DNA of 64,000 nucleotides, taken from NCBI GenBank assembly GCA_021799275.1, contig JAJZAT010000014.1, positions 18,552-82,551 on the forward strand, written 5' to 3'. A program made the translations under genes and the position numbers. Position 1 is the stretch's first letter. The number at the start of each line of letters is the position of its first letter. This DNA comes from Bacillota bacterium. GTDB taxonomy: Bacteria > Bacillota > Sulfobacillia > JAJZYS01 > JAJYTV01. Below, piece by piece: positions 1-8,293 of this stretch. The notes beneath the pieces are model-generated. The model saw only the letters and a program-made list of their open reading frames with translations. It did not search any database and had not been told where the DNA came from.

Positions 1-472
1 CGACGGCGAGCAGCAGTGGAGCCGCGTCCAAGAGCCCCTGCGCCAGACCCTGCAGGCCGCCGACAACCCTCTGCTCGACCGCGCCGATAAAGGCATCGCC
101 CGCGCGCCGGTAGGTCTCGGGCCAGGCGCCGCTGCGCGAAAGGTGGTCGTAGTCCGCCATCAGCATGTCGAGACCGTGCCCGATCTGCGGCAGCTGGCGC
201 AAGAGATGGTTCGACTCCCGGCCGAGCTCCGGCACGGCCCAGACCCCGGCCAGGGCGATCAGGAGCAGCGCGAGGAAGAAGACGCCCTGCACGGCCCTGT
301 GTCTTCGCACCCCGCGCGTGACGAGGTAGTGCACGGGGCCGCTCAGCACGTACGCGAGAACCCCTGCAAGAATGATCGGCAAGAGAAAGCCTTGGGCAAG
401 CCACAGAACGGCCGCGGCGGCAAGTGCCGCCGCGGCAGCGAACCAGAGGGTCCTAGCGGGTCGCGCGCGCAA
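1..472 (-). CDS. AI-2E family transporter, N-terminal part (runs off the window)
   Basis: Translating the minus strand from a TTG at 472 gives an open frame to the window edge (about 157 codons). It begins with a hydrophobic segment, then a second one around FFLALLLIALAGVWAVPEL, with the GVLAYVLSGPVHYLV pattern of the N-terminus of AI-2E/PerM (YtvI-like) polytopic membrane proteins. The family comprises exporters or ion antiporters with about eight membrane spans; the substrate cannot be told here. A GAGGGAAGG ribosome-binding site lies upstream of the TTG, and the gene overlaps the end of the preceding small gene by 20 nt, as in an operon. The C-terminal half is missing because the window ends. 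Confidence 0.8.
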   Translation of the reverse strand, partial: MRARPARTLWFAAAAALAAAAVLWLAQGFLLPIILAGVLAYVLSGPVHYLVTRGVRRHRAVQGVFFLALLLIALAGVWAVPELGRESNHLLRQLPQIGHGLDMLMADYDHLSRSGAWPETYRRAGDAFIGAVEQRVVGGLQGLAQGLLDAAPLLLAV

Positions 473-620
473 GGAGGTGCCTTCCCTCGCTGGCCGCGTT
501 GGCCGCGGCCTGGGCTCCGAGGCGCAGCCAGCGCCGACGCTGCCCGCGGCGCTGCAGCCACATCACGACGCCCGCCGCGAGGAGCCCGCCGGTGATCAGT
601 CCCCGCATGTACCTGCCCAT
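453..620 (-). CDS. Small single-span membrane protein
   Basis: A 55-residue protein starting MGRYMRGLITGGLLAAGVVMW, with one membrane segment followed by a basic stretch (RRGQRRRW) and an alanine-rich tail. The ATG at 620 has a strong GAGGGAGG site just upstream. In layout it resembles small YtxH-type or similar envelope proteins, but I do not recognise a named family. It sits between the zinc-ribbon gene (5 nt gap) and the AI-2E transporter (20 nt overlap), so it is probably co-transcribed with them. Confidence 0.6.
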   Translation of the reverse strand: MGRYMRGLITGGLLAAGVVMWLQRRGQRRRWLRLGAQAAANAASEGRHLLARATR

Positions 621-625
621 CCCTG

Positions 626-793
626 TCAACCTCCCTCCTCGGAGTCCATCGGAATGAGATCGCCTTCCTCGCCGATGAGGAAGAGTTGGCTGCCCGTCGG
701 CGTGGCCTGCCATTCGATGCAGCAGTCCCAGCAGTAGTATTGGTCCGGGCCCACCTGCCCCGTGGCCCGGCTGCCGCAGCTAGGGCAGACCAT
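626..793 (-). CDS. Small zinc-ribbon protein
   Basis: A 55-residue protein with two cysteine knuckles, CPSC near residue 3 and CWDCC near residue 21, the usual arrangement of a zinc ribbon; the rest is acidic. The ATG at 793 is inside the end of the PRC-barrel gene (14 nt overlap), and a GAGG motif precedes it. Function is unknown; a nucleic-acid or protein interaction role is only an inference from the zinc ribbon. It is probably part of the rrf2-iscS-mnmA operon. Confidence 0.65.
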   Translation of the reverse strand: MVCPSCGSRATGQVGPDQYYCWDCCIEWQATPTGSQLFLIGEEGDLIPMDSEEGG

Positions 794-1175
794 GGCCGGA
801 CCTCGGCGACTCCACGCGGCTGGCCGGCACGACTTCGCGCCCATGCACGACGTCGTGCCAAAGACCGCGCGAGACGACATAGAGCGGTGCCTCGAGCCCC
901 TCCGAGAGCACCAGGTCGTAGACGCGCCACGTACCCTGTCGATCGAGCAAGGGATCCTCGCGCAGGAATGCATCGCTCGGCTGGGTGACCGCTCCGGCGA
1001 CGAGGCGGTCGCCGACGCGGCGGAGCGCGGTGTAGACGCCGCGCTCCGTGCGCAGGCTCCTGATGCGGCCGTCACCGAAGCCGATGTCGCGGACATGGCC
1101 GATGCGGTGACCCCGCTCGTCGCGCACGGCGTGGCCGATCAGTTCTCGTGCGAGCAACTGCGTCACCCCCGTCAT
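780..1175 (-). CDS. PRC-barrel domain protein
   Basis: A 131-residue protein. Residues about 5-60 (LLARELIGHAVRDERGHRIG...) match the PRC-barrel fold found in photosynthetic reaction centre H subunits, RimM and many small Bacillota proteins; a second, more divergent copy may follow at about 75-120. The likely start is the ATG at 1175, with only a weak purine stretch upstream; an upstream TTG at 1202 is possible. It follows mnmA by 92 nt on the same strand and overlaps the zinc-ribbon gene. In Bacillota such a gene often lies between mnmA and alaS. The role is not established. Confidence 0.7.
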   Translation of the reverse strand: MTGVTQLLARELIGHAVRDERGHRIGHVRDIGFGDGRIRSLRTERGVYTALRRVGDRLVAGAVTQPSDAFLREDPLLDRQGTWRVYDLVLSEGLEAPLYVVSRGLWHDVVHGREVVPASRVESPRSGHGLP

Positions 1176-1267
1176 GAGTTTCCGCAGACGGGGGTGACGC
1201 AATACAGGGAGACCGGTTCTGAACGCACGAATTGTCGCCTTGACGGGGCCGCTTGGCCACGCCTCGC

Positions 1268-2341
1268 CTAGCTCGCCTCTGCGATGATGCCTCCGCCGAG
1301 ACACTCGTCGCCCCGGTAGAAGACGGCCGACTGACCCGGCGCGATCGCGGTCTGCGCTTCGAGGAACGACACCTGCACCTGTCCCGGACCGGCTGGCAGC
1401 ACCGTCGCCGGCGCCTCGCGGCCGTGGGCGCGGATGCGCACGGAGCACGTGAAAGCTTCGCCTGGCCAGTCGCCCGAGACGAAGTGCACGTCCTCGACGG
1501 TCATCCCCTGGCCGTCCAGTTCCTCGCGGTGACCGATCACGACGGTGTTCTCGCCCGGCCTCAGTTCGAGCACGTAGTAGGGACGGTCCGCCGCGATGCC
1601 GATGCCGCGCCGCTGCCCTACCGTGAAGTGGCTGATCGGCGGGCTCTCGCCGAGGTCGCGTCCCTCGCGATCGACGAAACGGCCGTTCGGCAGGGCCTCG
1701 GCGACCAGTTCGCGGTAATCGTCCGAGACGAAGCAGATCTCCTGCGAATCCGGCTTGTCCCAGATGCGCAGGCCCAGCGACTGCGCCACCCGGCGGATCT
1801 CGGGCTTCTCGTAGCGGCCGACCGGAAACAGCACGCGTCCGAGCTCCGCCTGGCCGAGGCCCCAGAGCACGTACGTCTGGTCCTTGCGCGGGTCGGCCGC
1901 GCGCAGCAGCCGGTAGCCCTTCAGCCCGCCCTCGACCCTCGCGTAATGCCCAGTCGCCAGGTAGTCGGCGTCGAGCGCGGCGGCGCGGCGCAGCAGCTCC
2001 GAGAACTTCACCTCGCGGTTGCAGGCGATGCAGGGATTCGGCGTGCGTCCCCGCAGGTACTCGGACCTAAAGTTCTCGATCACCTGCCGCTCAAAACGCT
2101 CGCGCAGGTTCAGCACATAATGCGGAATGCCAAGGCTCGCGCAGACCGAGCGCGCATCCTCGACGGCCCCGATCGAGCAGCAGCCGCCCTGGTGCGCCAT
2201 CTGCTCCTCGCTCATCTCGGGCCAGATCTCCATCGTGACGCCGATCACGTCGTAGCCTTCCTGCACCAGCAGGGCCGCCGCCACCGACGAGTCGACGCCG
2301 CCGCTCATGGCGCAGACGACACGCTTTCTTGCTTCAGCCAT
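1268..2341 (-). CDS. mnmA: tRNA-specific 2-thiouridylase MnmA
   Basis: 357 residues, full length for the family. It transfers sulfur to C2 of the wobble uridine in tRNA-Lys, -Glu and -Gln in the cytoplasm, receiving persulfide from a cysteine desulfurase. Visible motifs are the ATP-pyrophosphatase PP-loop SGGVDSSVAA near residue 14, the catalytic cysteine in PNPCIACNREVKF, GHYAR, and the second cysteine in SQEICFV. The gene overlaps the upstream iscS by 8 nt, matching the functional pairing of desulfurase and thiolase. Transcription probably comes from the promoter upstream of rrf2. Confidence 0.97.
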   Translation of the reverse strand: MAEARKRVVCAMSGGVDSSVAAALLVQEGYDVIGVTMEIWPEMSEEQMAHQGGCCSIGAVEDARSVCASLGIPHYVLNLRERFERQVIENFRSEYLRGRTPNPCIACNREVKFSELLRRAAALDADYLATGHYARVEGGLKGYRLLRAADPRKDQTYVLWGLGQAELGRVLFPVGRYEKPEIRRVAQSLGLRIWDKPDSQEICFVSDDYRELVAEALPNGRFVDREGRDLGESPPISHFTVGQRRGIGIAADRPYYVLELRPGENTVVIGHREELDGQGMTVEDVHFVSGDWPGEAFTCSVRIRAHGREAPATVLPAGPGQVQVSFLEAQTAIAPGQSAVFYRGDECLGGGIIAEAS

Positions 2342-3482
2342 GGGACACCATCAGTTCCCGCTGGCGCTCGACGATGCGGCGCAGCGCGGCGGCCGTCTCG
2401 TCAATCTCCCGTTTGGTGTTGCCCCGCCCCACCGTGAGGCGGAGTCCTTCGCGCGCCGCCTGCGGGTCGAGGCCGATCGCCGTCAGCACGTGCGACGCCT
2501 CTAGGGAACCGGAGCTGCAGGCGGAGCCCATCGAGGCACAGATGCCGTGCAGGTCGAGGTTCAGCACAAGGGCCTCGCCGTCGACGCCCCTGAAGCGGAG
2601 GAGGAGGTGCCCCGGCAGGCAGCGCTCGGGATCGCCAAGGCGCTCCGCGCCCGGCACGTCGCGGACGGCCCGCCACAGGCGGTCGCGCAGGGTCCGCGCA
2701 TGGGCGGCTCTCGCCTCCATCTCCTCGAGCGCAAGGCGCGCCGCGGCTCCGAAACCGACGATGCTGGCGACGTTCTCCGTGCCGCCCCGGCGGCCACGCT
2801 CCTGCCCGCCGCCGACCTGCAAGGGGTCGAGCGCGACGCCGCGCCGGAGGTAGAGGGCGCCGACGCCCTTCGGACCGTAGAACTTGTGTGCCGTCAGGCT
2901 GAGGGCGTCCACCCCGAGTTCCTGCACGTCAATCGGCAGCTGGCCCGCCACCTGCACCGCGTCGGTGTGCATGAGGGCTCCTCCCTCGTGCGCCAGCTCC
3001 GCGATCTCCCGCACCGGTTCGATCGTACCCAGTTCGTTGTTGGCCAGCATCACGCTGACGAGCGCCGTGCGGTCGTCGATCGCGCCTTGGAACGCATGCG
3101 GGTCGACGTGCCCGCGCTCGTCCGGCCGAACGACCAGGAGCGGCGCGCCCCTGCTCTCCTGCGAGCGGCAGGCCTGCAGCACCGCGTGATGCTCGATCGC
3201 GGACGTCACGATGCCGCGGCGACGGCCCGGGTGCGCGGCCGGCAGTCCCCAGACCGCCAGGTTGTCGGCCTCCGTGCCGCCTGACGTGAAGATGATCTCG
3301 GCCGGTTCGGCGCCGATCAGCGCCGCCACCTCCTGACGCGCCTCATCGACGGCGCGCCTGGCCGCCTGGCCCACGGCGTGCACGGAGGAGGCATTGCCAT
3401 AACCGTCGCGAAGATAGGGCAGCATCGCTTCCAGCACCCGCTCGTCGAGCGGCGTGGTGGCCGCGTGGTCAAGATAGATCAA
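2334..3482 (-). CDS. iscS: Cysteine desulfurase (IscS/NifS family)
   Basis: 382 residues from a TTG start at 3482, which follows a GGGGGAG ribosome-binding site; the frame upstream is open but not family-like. The protein begins IYLDHAATTPLDE, as NifS/IscS proteins do. It shows the PLP lysine in SLTAHKFYGPKG and the active-site cysteine in the mobile loop ACSSGSLEASHV. It removes sulfur from cysteine as an enzyme-bound persulfide. Its position between rrf2 and mnmA suggests that it mainly supplies tRNA thiolation, since a separate SufS is encoded in the SUF operon at about 21 kb. Confidence 0.95.
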   Translation of the reverse strand: MIYLDHAATTPLDERVLEAMLPYLRDGYGNASSVHAVGQAARRAVDEARQEVAALIGAEPAEIIFTSGGTEADNLAVWGLPAAHPGRRRGIVTSAIEHHAVLQACRSQESRGAPLLVVRPDERGHVDPHAFQGAIDDRTALVSVMLANNELGTIEPVREIAELAHEGGALMHTDAVQVAGQLPIDVQELGVDALSLTAHKFYGPKGVGALYLRRGVALDPLQVGGGQERGRRGGTENVASIVGFGAAARLALEEMEARAAHARTLRDRLWRAVRDVPGAERLGDPERCLPGHLLLRFRGVDGEALVLNLDLHGICASMGSACSSGSLEASHVLTAIGLDPQAAREGLRLTVGRGNTKREIDETAAALRRIVERQRELMVSHG

Positions 3483-3504
3483 GGCTTCTCCCCCGCCCTT
3501 GTGA

Positions 3505-3948
3505 TCAGATGTCGTAGACGGGCGCCGCCGCGCTTTGCGCGGCCAGGGCCTCGTCGCGCAGGTCGGCGAGCGTCCTCGCCGCGAGAAAGTCGTCGACCGT
3601 CTGTTTGAGGCGGTGCCAGAGGGCGTGCTCGAGGCAGAAGCCGCGCAGGTGCGGCGCGCCATCGGGGCAGTCGCAGGCTTCGGTGGCAAAACTGCCCTCG
3701 ACCGCCTCCACGACATCCTGGAGCGTGATCGCTTCGGCCGCCCGCGCGAGGACATAGCCGCCTTGCGCGCCGCGTGCGCTCTGCACCAGCCCCGCGCGCC
3801 GCAAGGGCGTGATCAGCTGCTCAAGGTAGTGCTCCGGGAGGCCCTGGCGCTCGGCGATCTGCTTGACCGAAAGCGGTGCGCTCCCTTGATCCAGGGCCAG
3901 GGCAAGCATCGCGCGCATGCCGTAGCGCGCACGCGTCGAAATGCGCAA
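3505..3948 (-). CDS. Rrf2 family transcriptional regulator (CymR/IscR-like)
   Basis: 147 residues from a TTG at 3948 preceded by GGAGG at good spacing; an ATG 30 nt further up has no ribosome-binding site. The N-terminus LRISTRARYGMRAMLALA is the Rrf2 winged helix, with the wing motif GAQGGYVLA. Cysteines in CDCPDG and RGFC could bind a metal or iron-sulfur cluster as in IscR, though spacing differs. It is the first gene of the operon with iscS and mnmA, the arrangement of CymR-type regulators in Bacillota, and may autoregulate this operon in response to sulfur or cluster status (inference). Confidence 0.88.
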   Translation of the reverse strand: MRISTRARYGMRAMLALALDQGSAPLSVKQIAERQGLPEHYLEQLITPLRRAGLVQSARGAQGGYVLARAAEAITLQDVVEAVEGSFATEACDCPDGAPHLRGFCLEHALWHRLKQTVDDFLAARTLADLRDEALAAQSAAAPVYDI

Positions 3949-3986
3949 GCACGGGTCCTCCAATTCCGATGAAATCACTAGAATTT

Positions 3987-4015
3987 AGGCTAACATCGGG
4001 TCGAAAGGCTGTCAA
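3987..4015 (-). promoter_or_regulatory. Sigma-A type promoter of rrf2-iscS-mnmA
   Basis: On the minus strand TTGACA (4015-4010), a 17-nt spacer and TAGCCT (3992-3987). The -35 is perfect; the -10 is moderate. Transcription would begin near 3980, giving a leader of about 30 nt to the rrf2 TTG. The AT-rich stretch around 3970-3992 could hold an Rrf2 operator, but no clear palindrome was identified. Confidence 0.65.
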
Positions 4016-4032
4016 ACGGGGGCGAGCGATGC

Positions 4033-5064
4033 ATGGAGATCGTCGGCGCGGTGCACGGCCATTCCACCTTTTCGGACGGCCGCGGAACGGTCCAGCAGAT
4101 CCGCGACGCGGCGGCGGACGCGGGCCTCAACTTCCTCATCCTAACGGACCACGACACCCTTGGCCCCCTCGCGGAGGTCGGTGAAGGTTTTCACCGCGGC
4201 ACTCTCATGCTGTTCGGCTGCGAGGTGAGCCCGCCGACGAACCACCTGCTGGTCTTCGGCGCCGAGACCTGCCCGGACCGCTCCCAGGCGCCGCAGGCAT
4301 ACCTCGACGACGCGCGGAGCCAGGGCGCTCTCACCTTCCTCGCCCACCCGCACGACCGCGGGGTGCCGCTCGCGCGCATTCCTTCGTACCGCTGGGACGC
4401 CTGGCCGATCGAGGGCTACACGGGACTCGAGATCTGGAACCACCTCTCGGACTGGTCGGGTCACCTGCAGGGCATCGGCTCCGCCCTTCGGGCCTTGCGA
4501 CGGCCGCTCCTCGCCCTGCACGGGCCGGACGACGAGACCCTGCGCCTTTGGGACGACGTCGGCCAAAGGCGCCGCGTCGTGGGCATCGCGGGGCTCGACG
4601 TGCACGACGTGCGGATCGGCAGACCGCCCTTCGCGGCCCACATCTTCCACTACGCCTACGCGATGCGCACCCTGCTCTGCTACGTCGACGTGCCCCAGTG
4701 GAACGACGACCCCCAGGCGGCCAAGGCGGACCTTCTTGGCGCTTTCGCCGAGGGCCACCTCCACTTTGCGAACCGCGAGCTCGGGGATGCGCGGGGACTC
4801 GCGTTCCTCGGGCTGCGCCCCGGCGCTTCGCCCTTGTCGATGGGCGACGAAGGGCCGGCCGGCGACGTGCGGGAGTTCCGTCTCACCTCGCCTCAGCCGG
4901 CCGATCTGCGGGTACTCAAGGACGGCAGGACGATCGGGTCCACGTCCGGCCGCGAATTGCTCGTGCCCGCGAGCGGGCCGGGCGTCTACCGCGCGGAGCT
5001 TCGTCTGCGCCGCGGTGGCAGGTCCCTGCCCTGGGCCTTCACCAATCCGATCTATCTGCGCTAG
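4033..5064 (+). CDS. PHP domain metal-dependent phosphoesterase (CehA/McbA-like)
   Basis: 343 residues. Residues 1-220 carry PHP-fold metal ligands: VHGHSTFSDG at the N-terminus, LTDHDTLG, a glutamate in GCEVSP, HPHDRG and LDVHD. These fit CehA/McbA-type hydrolases, whose known members cleave varied phosphoester or ester substrates; the substrate here is unknown. The C-terminal part (about 260-343) looks like a small beta-rich domain. The gene is divergent from rrf2 and stands alone. The ribosome-binding site (GGGGGCG) is modest, so the start is less certain than the identity. Confidence 0.85.
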   Translation: MEIVGAVHGHSTFSDGRGTVQQIRDAAADAGLNFLILTDHDTLGPLAEVGEGFHRGTLMLFGCEVSPPTNHLLVFGAETCPDRSQAPQAYLDDARSQGALTFLAHPHDRGVPLARIPSYRWDAWPIEGYTGLEIWNHLSDWSGHLQGIGSALRALRRPLLALHGPDDETLRLWDDVGQRRRVVGIAGLDVHDVRIGRPPFAAHIFHYAYAMRTLLCYVDVPQWNDDPQAAKADLLGAFAEGHLHFANRELGDARGLAFLGLRPGASPLSMGDEGPAGDVREFRLTSPQPADLRVLKDGRTIGSTSGRELLVPASGPGVYRAELRLRRGGRSLPWAFTNPIYLR

Positions 5065-5077
5065 ATCCCCCGGGGAG

Positions 5078-6475
5078 CTAGCCGCGATGCGGCGTTCCCT
5101 TACCGGGCTCCTCCCGCCCGCCCCTGCGGCCCAGGCGCCCGAGGAGGTTCTGCCAGCGCTCCCCCAGCTCCGCCTCGCGCCCGAGCGCCGAAGGCAGGTA
5201 GTAACGCCGGCCTTTCAGATTGTCCGGCAGGTAGTCCTGCGTCACGACGCCCTCCGGATCGTCGTGCGCGTAGCGGTACCCCTTGCCGTAACCCAGCGAG
5301 CGCATCATGCCCGTGACCGCGTTGCGCAGGTGCAGCGGCACCGGCAGGCCGGGCTGCTTTCGCACATCCTCGGCGGCCGCGTCGTAGGCCCTGAGCCCTG
5401 AGTTGCTCTTCGGCGCCAAGGCAAGATAGATCACGGCTTCCGACAAAGGCAGTCGCGCCTCCGGAAGGCCGATCGACTGGGTCGCCTGGTAGGCGGCCAT
5501 CGCGACGCCAAGCGCCGACGGGTCGGCAAGGCCCACATCCTCCGCGGCGGAAATGACGACGCGCCTCGCGACGAAGAGCGGATCCTCCCCCGCCTCGATC
5601 AAGCGCGCCAGCCAATAGACGGCGGCATCCGCGTCCGAGCCGCGGATGCTCTTGATCAGGGCGGAGGCGAGGTCGTAGTGCATGTCGCCCTGCCGGTCAT
5701 GGCGCAAGGCGGGATGCAGCAGGGCCTCGCGCACCGCCTGGGCGCCGATGGCCCGCCTGCCGCCGTCCGGAGCCGTTGCGCTCGCGGCAAGTTCCAGCGC
5801 GTTGAGCGCTGTGCGGGCGTCGCCGCCGGCGTAGCGCTCGAGCTCCGCAAAGGCCTCCTCGTCCACCTCGACGCCCAGCCGGCCGAGCCCGGCCTCGGCG
5901 TCGCGCACGGCGCGCTCGAGCACGACGCGCATCGCGTCCGGGGGCAGCGGCGCAAGCTGCACCACCTGGCAGCGCGACAGGAGGGCGTTGTTGATCGAAA
6001 GGCTCGGGTTCTCCGTCGTCGCCCCGATGAGCCGAACCGTGCCCGCCTCGACGTGCGGCAGGATGGCGTCCTGCTGGCTGCGGCTGAAGCGGTGCAGCTC
6101 GTCGATGAAGAGCACGGTGCGCACACCGTCCTGCAGGAGGCGCGATCGCGCCTCGGCCACCTCCGCCCGCAGCTCGGCGACACCCGCCGTCACCGCGGAC
6201 AGCGCGACGAACCGTGCCCCGACGGCCTTCGCGATCAGTCTGGCCAGAGTCGTCTTGCCGCTGCCCGGCGGCCCCCAGATCAGGAGGGAGGGCAGTTCGC
6301 CCTGCGCGATGGCCCTGCGCAGCACACTGCCCTCACCGATCACCGCATCCTGGCCGACGAACTCGTCGAAGGACCGCGGCCGCATGCGCGCGGCCAGGGG
6401 CATGGCGGCACGGGCCCCTTCCGGATTCTCAAAGAGGCCCGGCCCGCCGCCCTCCCCGCTGCCCCTGCCTGGCAC
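5078..6475 (-). CDS. rarA: Replication-associated recombination protein A (RarA/MgsA AAA ATPase)
   Basis: 465 residues from a GTG at 6475, preceded by GGAGG 9 nt upstream. It shows the clamp-loader-like AAA core: PLAARMRPRSFDEFVGQ near the N-terminus, Walker A GPPGSGKTT, Walker B LFIDELHRF and sensor GATTENPS; the C-terminal MgsA oligomerisation region is complete. RarA acts at stalled replication forks together with SSB. It lies only 4 nt after the cyclodeaminase gene, so it is probably transcribed from the hut promoter as well. RarA near aspS and rrf2-iscS is a common Bacillota neighbourhood. Confidence 0.95.
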   Translation of the reverse strand: MPGRGSGEGGGPGLFENPEGARAAMPLAARMRPRSFDEFVGQDAVIGEGSVLRRAIAQGELPSLLIWGPPGSGKTTLARLIAKAVGARFVALSAVTAGVAELRAEVAEARSRLLQDGVRTVLFIDELHRFSRSQQDAILPHVEAGTVRLIGATTENPSLSINNALLSRCQVVQLAPLPPDAMRVVLERAVRDAEAGLGRLGVEVDEEAFAELERYAGGDARTALNALELAASATAPDGGRRAIGAQAVREALLHPALRHDRQGDMHYDLASALIKSIRGSDADAAVYWLARLIEAGEDPLFVARRVVISAAEDVGLADPSALGVAMAAYQATQSIGLPEARLPLSEAVIYLALAPKSNSGLRAYDAAAEDVRKQPGLPVPLHLRNAVTGMMRSLGYGKGYRYAHDDPEGVVTQDYLPDNLKGRRYYLPSALGREAELGERWQNLLGRLGRRGGREEPGKGTPHRG

Positions 6476-6479
6476 GCCG

Positions 6480-7025
6480 CTAGACCTCCGGCAGCTGCCG
6501 CCGGATCGCGGCCCTGCGCTCTTCGAGCGACGCCCTGAGCTCGTCGGCGTCGGCGGCGCCATCGAGGTTGATCGCCACGTTCCGGCCCGCCACGTCTGCG
6601 GCGGCCAGTGCGAAGACGACCGCGCTCTCCCAGTCTGAGCGCGCCGAGTTCGGCACCACCGCCTCGGCCTTGCGGATCAGTTCCGAGAGCCTCAGCACGA
6701 GATCCATGGTCGCGAGGGGCGAGAGGGCCGCGCCCTTGAGCGCCTGCGCGATGCGCTCCTTCCGGCCCTCGGCATCCTTCGGCTCGCGATAGGCGGCCAT
6801 CACCACCTCGAACGAGGCGGCGTCGAGGTCGGCCTGCCGCAGCATGGCCCCACGAAGCTCCTTGGCGGCCCCGAGGATCTCCTGCGCGCCAGGCTTCTCC
6901 TTCTTGGCGGCGAGGCCGGCGCACATCTCCACGAGCGCCGCCGACACCGCACCGGCGTAGCACGCCGCCGATCCGCCACCGGGCGCGGCGGTCGGCGCGG
7001 CGAGAGCCTCTAGGAATCGATCCAT
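6480..7025 (-). CDS. Cyclodeaminase/cyclohydrolase family protein (FTCD C-domain/FchA)
   Basis: 181 residues starting MDRFLEALAAPTAAPGGGS; the APGGGSAA motif is the folate-binding signature of formiminotetrahydrofolate cyclodeaminase and methenyl-THF cyclohydrolase FchA. In animals this activity is fused to the formimidoyltransferase; here the two are separate genes either side of hutI. It would convert 5-formimino-THF to 5,10-methenyl-THF plus ammonia, the step after glutamate formimidoyltransferase. It overlaps the end of hutI by 16 nt. Confidence 0.9.
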   Translation of the reverse strand: MDRFLEALAAPTAAPGGGSAACYAGAVSAALVEMCAGLAAKKEKPGAQEILGAAKELRGAMLRQADLDAASFEVVMAAYREPKDAEGRKERIAQALKGAALSPLATMDLVLRLSELIRKAEAVVPNSARSDWESAVVFALAAADVAGRNVAINLDGAADADELRASLEERRAAIRRQLPEV

Positions 7026-8293
7026 GCCTTTACCTCCTCCGTCATGCGGCCGGCGCTCGCCACGAGGCGGCCCGCCGCGTACGCGGCATGCACGGGATTC
7101 ATGCCGAAACTGTACATCAGGATGCGGTAGTCCGGGTCGTCCAGGAGGACGAAGTCCGCCCTGAAGCCGGGAGCGATCTGCCCGCGGGAACCCTGGAGCC
7201 CGAGCGCCAGCGCGCTGCCGCGCGTGGCGGCCACGAGCGCCTCGGCGGGCGTGAAGCCCGCCCGATGCATCGCGAGCGCCATCGCCATCGGCATGGAGAA
7301 CGTCGGACTCGAACCGGGATTGTGGTCGGTCGCAAGGGCTGCCACAACACCGGCCTCCCGCTGGCGGGCCGCGGAAAGCGCCTGCTCGTGCAGGAAGAAC
7401 GCGGTACCGGGCAGGTTCACGGCCACGACGCCCTTGGCCGCCATCGCCCCGAGGCCCTCGTCCGTCGCGGCCAGCAGGTGGTCGGCGCAGAGGGCGCCGA
7501 TCTCGGCCGCCAATTCCGCCCCGTCGCTCGGCCTCAGCTCGTCGGCGTGGAGCCGCACGGCAAGGCCCGCCGCGCGGGCGGCGTCGAGGTGGCGCCGGGT
7601 GTCCTCCGGCGAGAAGACCCCCTGCTCGCAGAAGACGTCCACCGCATCGGCGAGATCCCGCTTCTTCACGTCGGCGAGCAGGCCGTCCATGGCGAGGAGA
7701 TGTGCTTCGCGGTCCGCCTCGCCCTGCGGCCAGGCGTGCAGGCCGAGGAAGGTGCGGTAGATCTCGACGGGGGCACGCCGGCGCACCTGCGCGAGCACGC
7801 GCAGAAGCCGCATCTCTCGCTCCGGCGTCAGCCCGTAGCCCGTCTTCACCTCGACGGTTGTCGTGCCGTAGGTCACGGCCTCGGCGATGCGCCGCCGCGT
7901 CTCGCGGGCCAAAGTGTCATCGTCCACCGCCGCGGTCTGGCGCACGGTCTCCTGGATGCCGCCACCCGCGTCGAGGATCTCGAGGTAGCCCTTGCCCTGC
8001 TGTCTGAGCTGCATCTCGGGGATCCGGCGCCCGTGGTAGAGGGCATGGGTGTGCGGATCGATGAAGCCTGGCACGAGCGCGCGGCCCTGCGCGTCGAGCA
8101 GCACGGTATCCGGGCCGAGCGTCGTCTGGGCGAGAACCTCCTCGGTCTTGCCGATGCGCTCGATCCGGCCGCCTTCGACCACTATGGCCCCGTCGTCGAT
8201 CTCGCTTAGCTCCCCGAGCCTGCCCATGGCGATCTCGACTTCGCTGCAGGGCACGAGGCGCGCGTGGAAGACGATGAGGTCGGGCGCGCTCAA
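7010..8293 (-). CDS. hutI: Imidazolonepropionase
   Basis: 427 residues, amidohydrolase superfamily. It hydrolyses 4-imidazolone-5-propionate to N-formimino-L-glutamate in histidine breakdown. Visible features are the metal site FIDPHTHALYHG, VEVKTGYGL, LHADEL with the metal histidine, and the catalytic aspartate region ATDHNPGSSPT. It overlaps the upstream formimidoyltransferase gene by 4 nt and the downstream cyclodeaminase gene by 16 nt, a tightly coupled operon. Confidence 0.96.
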   Translation of the reverse strand: MSAPDLIVFHARLVPCSEVEIAMGRLGELSEIDDGAIVVEGGRIERIGKTEEVLAQTTLGPDTVLLDAQGRALVPGFIDPHTHALYHGRRIPEMQLRQQGKGYLEILDAGGGIQETVRQTAAVDDDTLARETRRRIAEAVTYGTTTVEVKTGYGLTPEREMRLLRVLAQVRRRAPVEIYRTFLGLHAWPQGEADREAHLLAMDGLLADVKKRDLADAVDVFCEQGVFSPEDTRRHLDAARAAGLAVRLHADELRPSDGAELAAEIGALCADHLLAATDEGLGAMAAKGVVAVNLPGTAFFLHEQALSAARQREAGVVAALATDHNPGSSPTFSMPMAMALAMHRAGFTPAEALVAATRGSALALGLQGSRGQIAPGFRADFVLLDDPDYRILMYSFGMNPVHAAYAAGRLVASAGRMTEEVKAWIDS

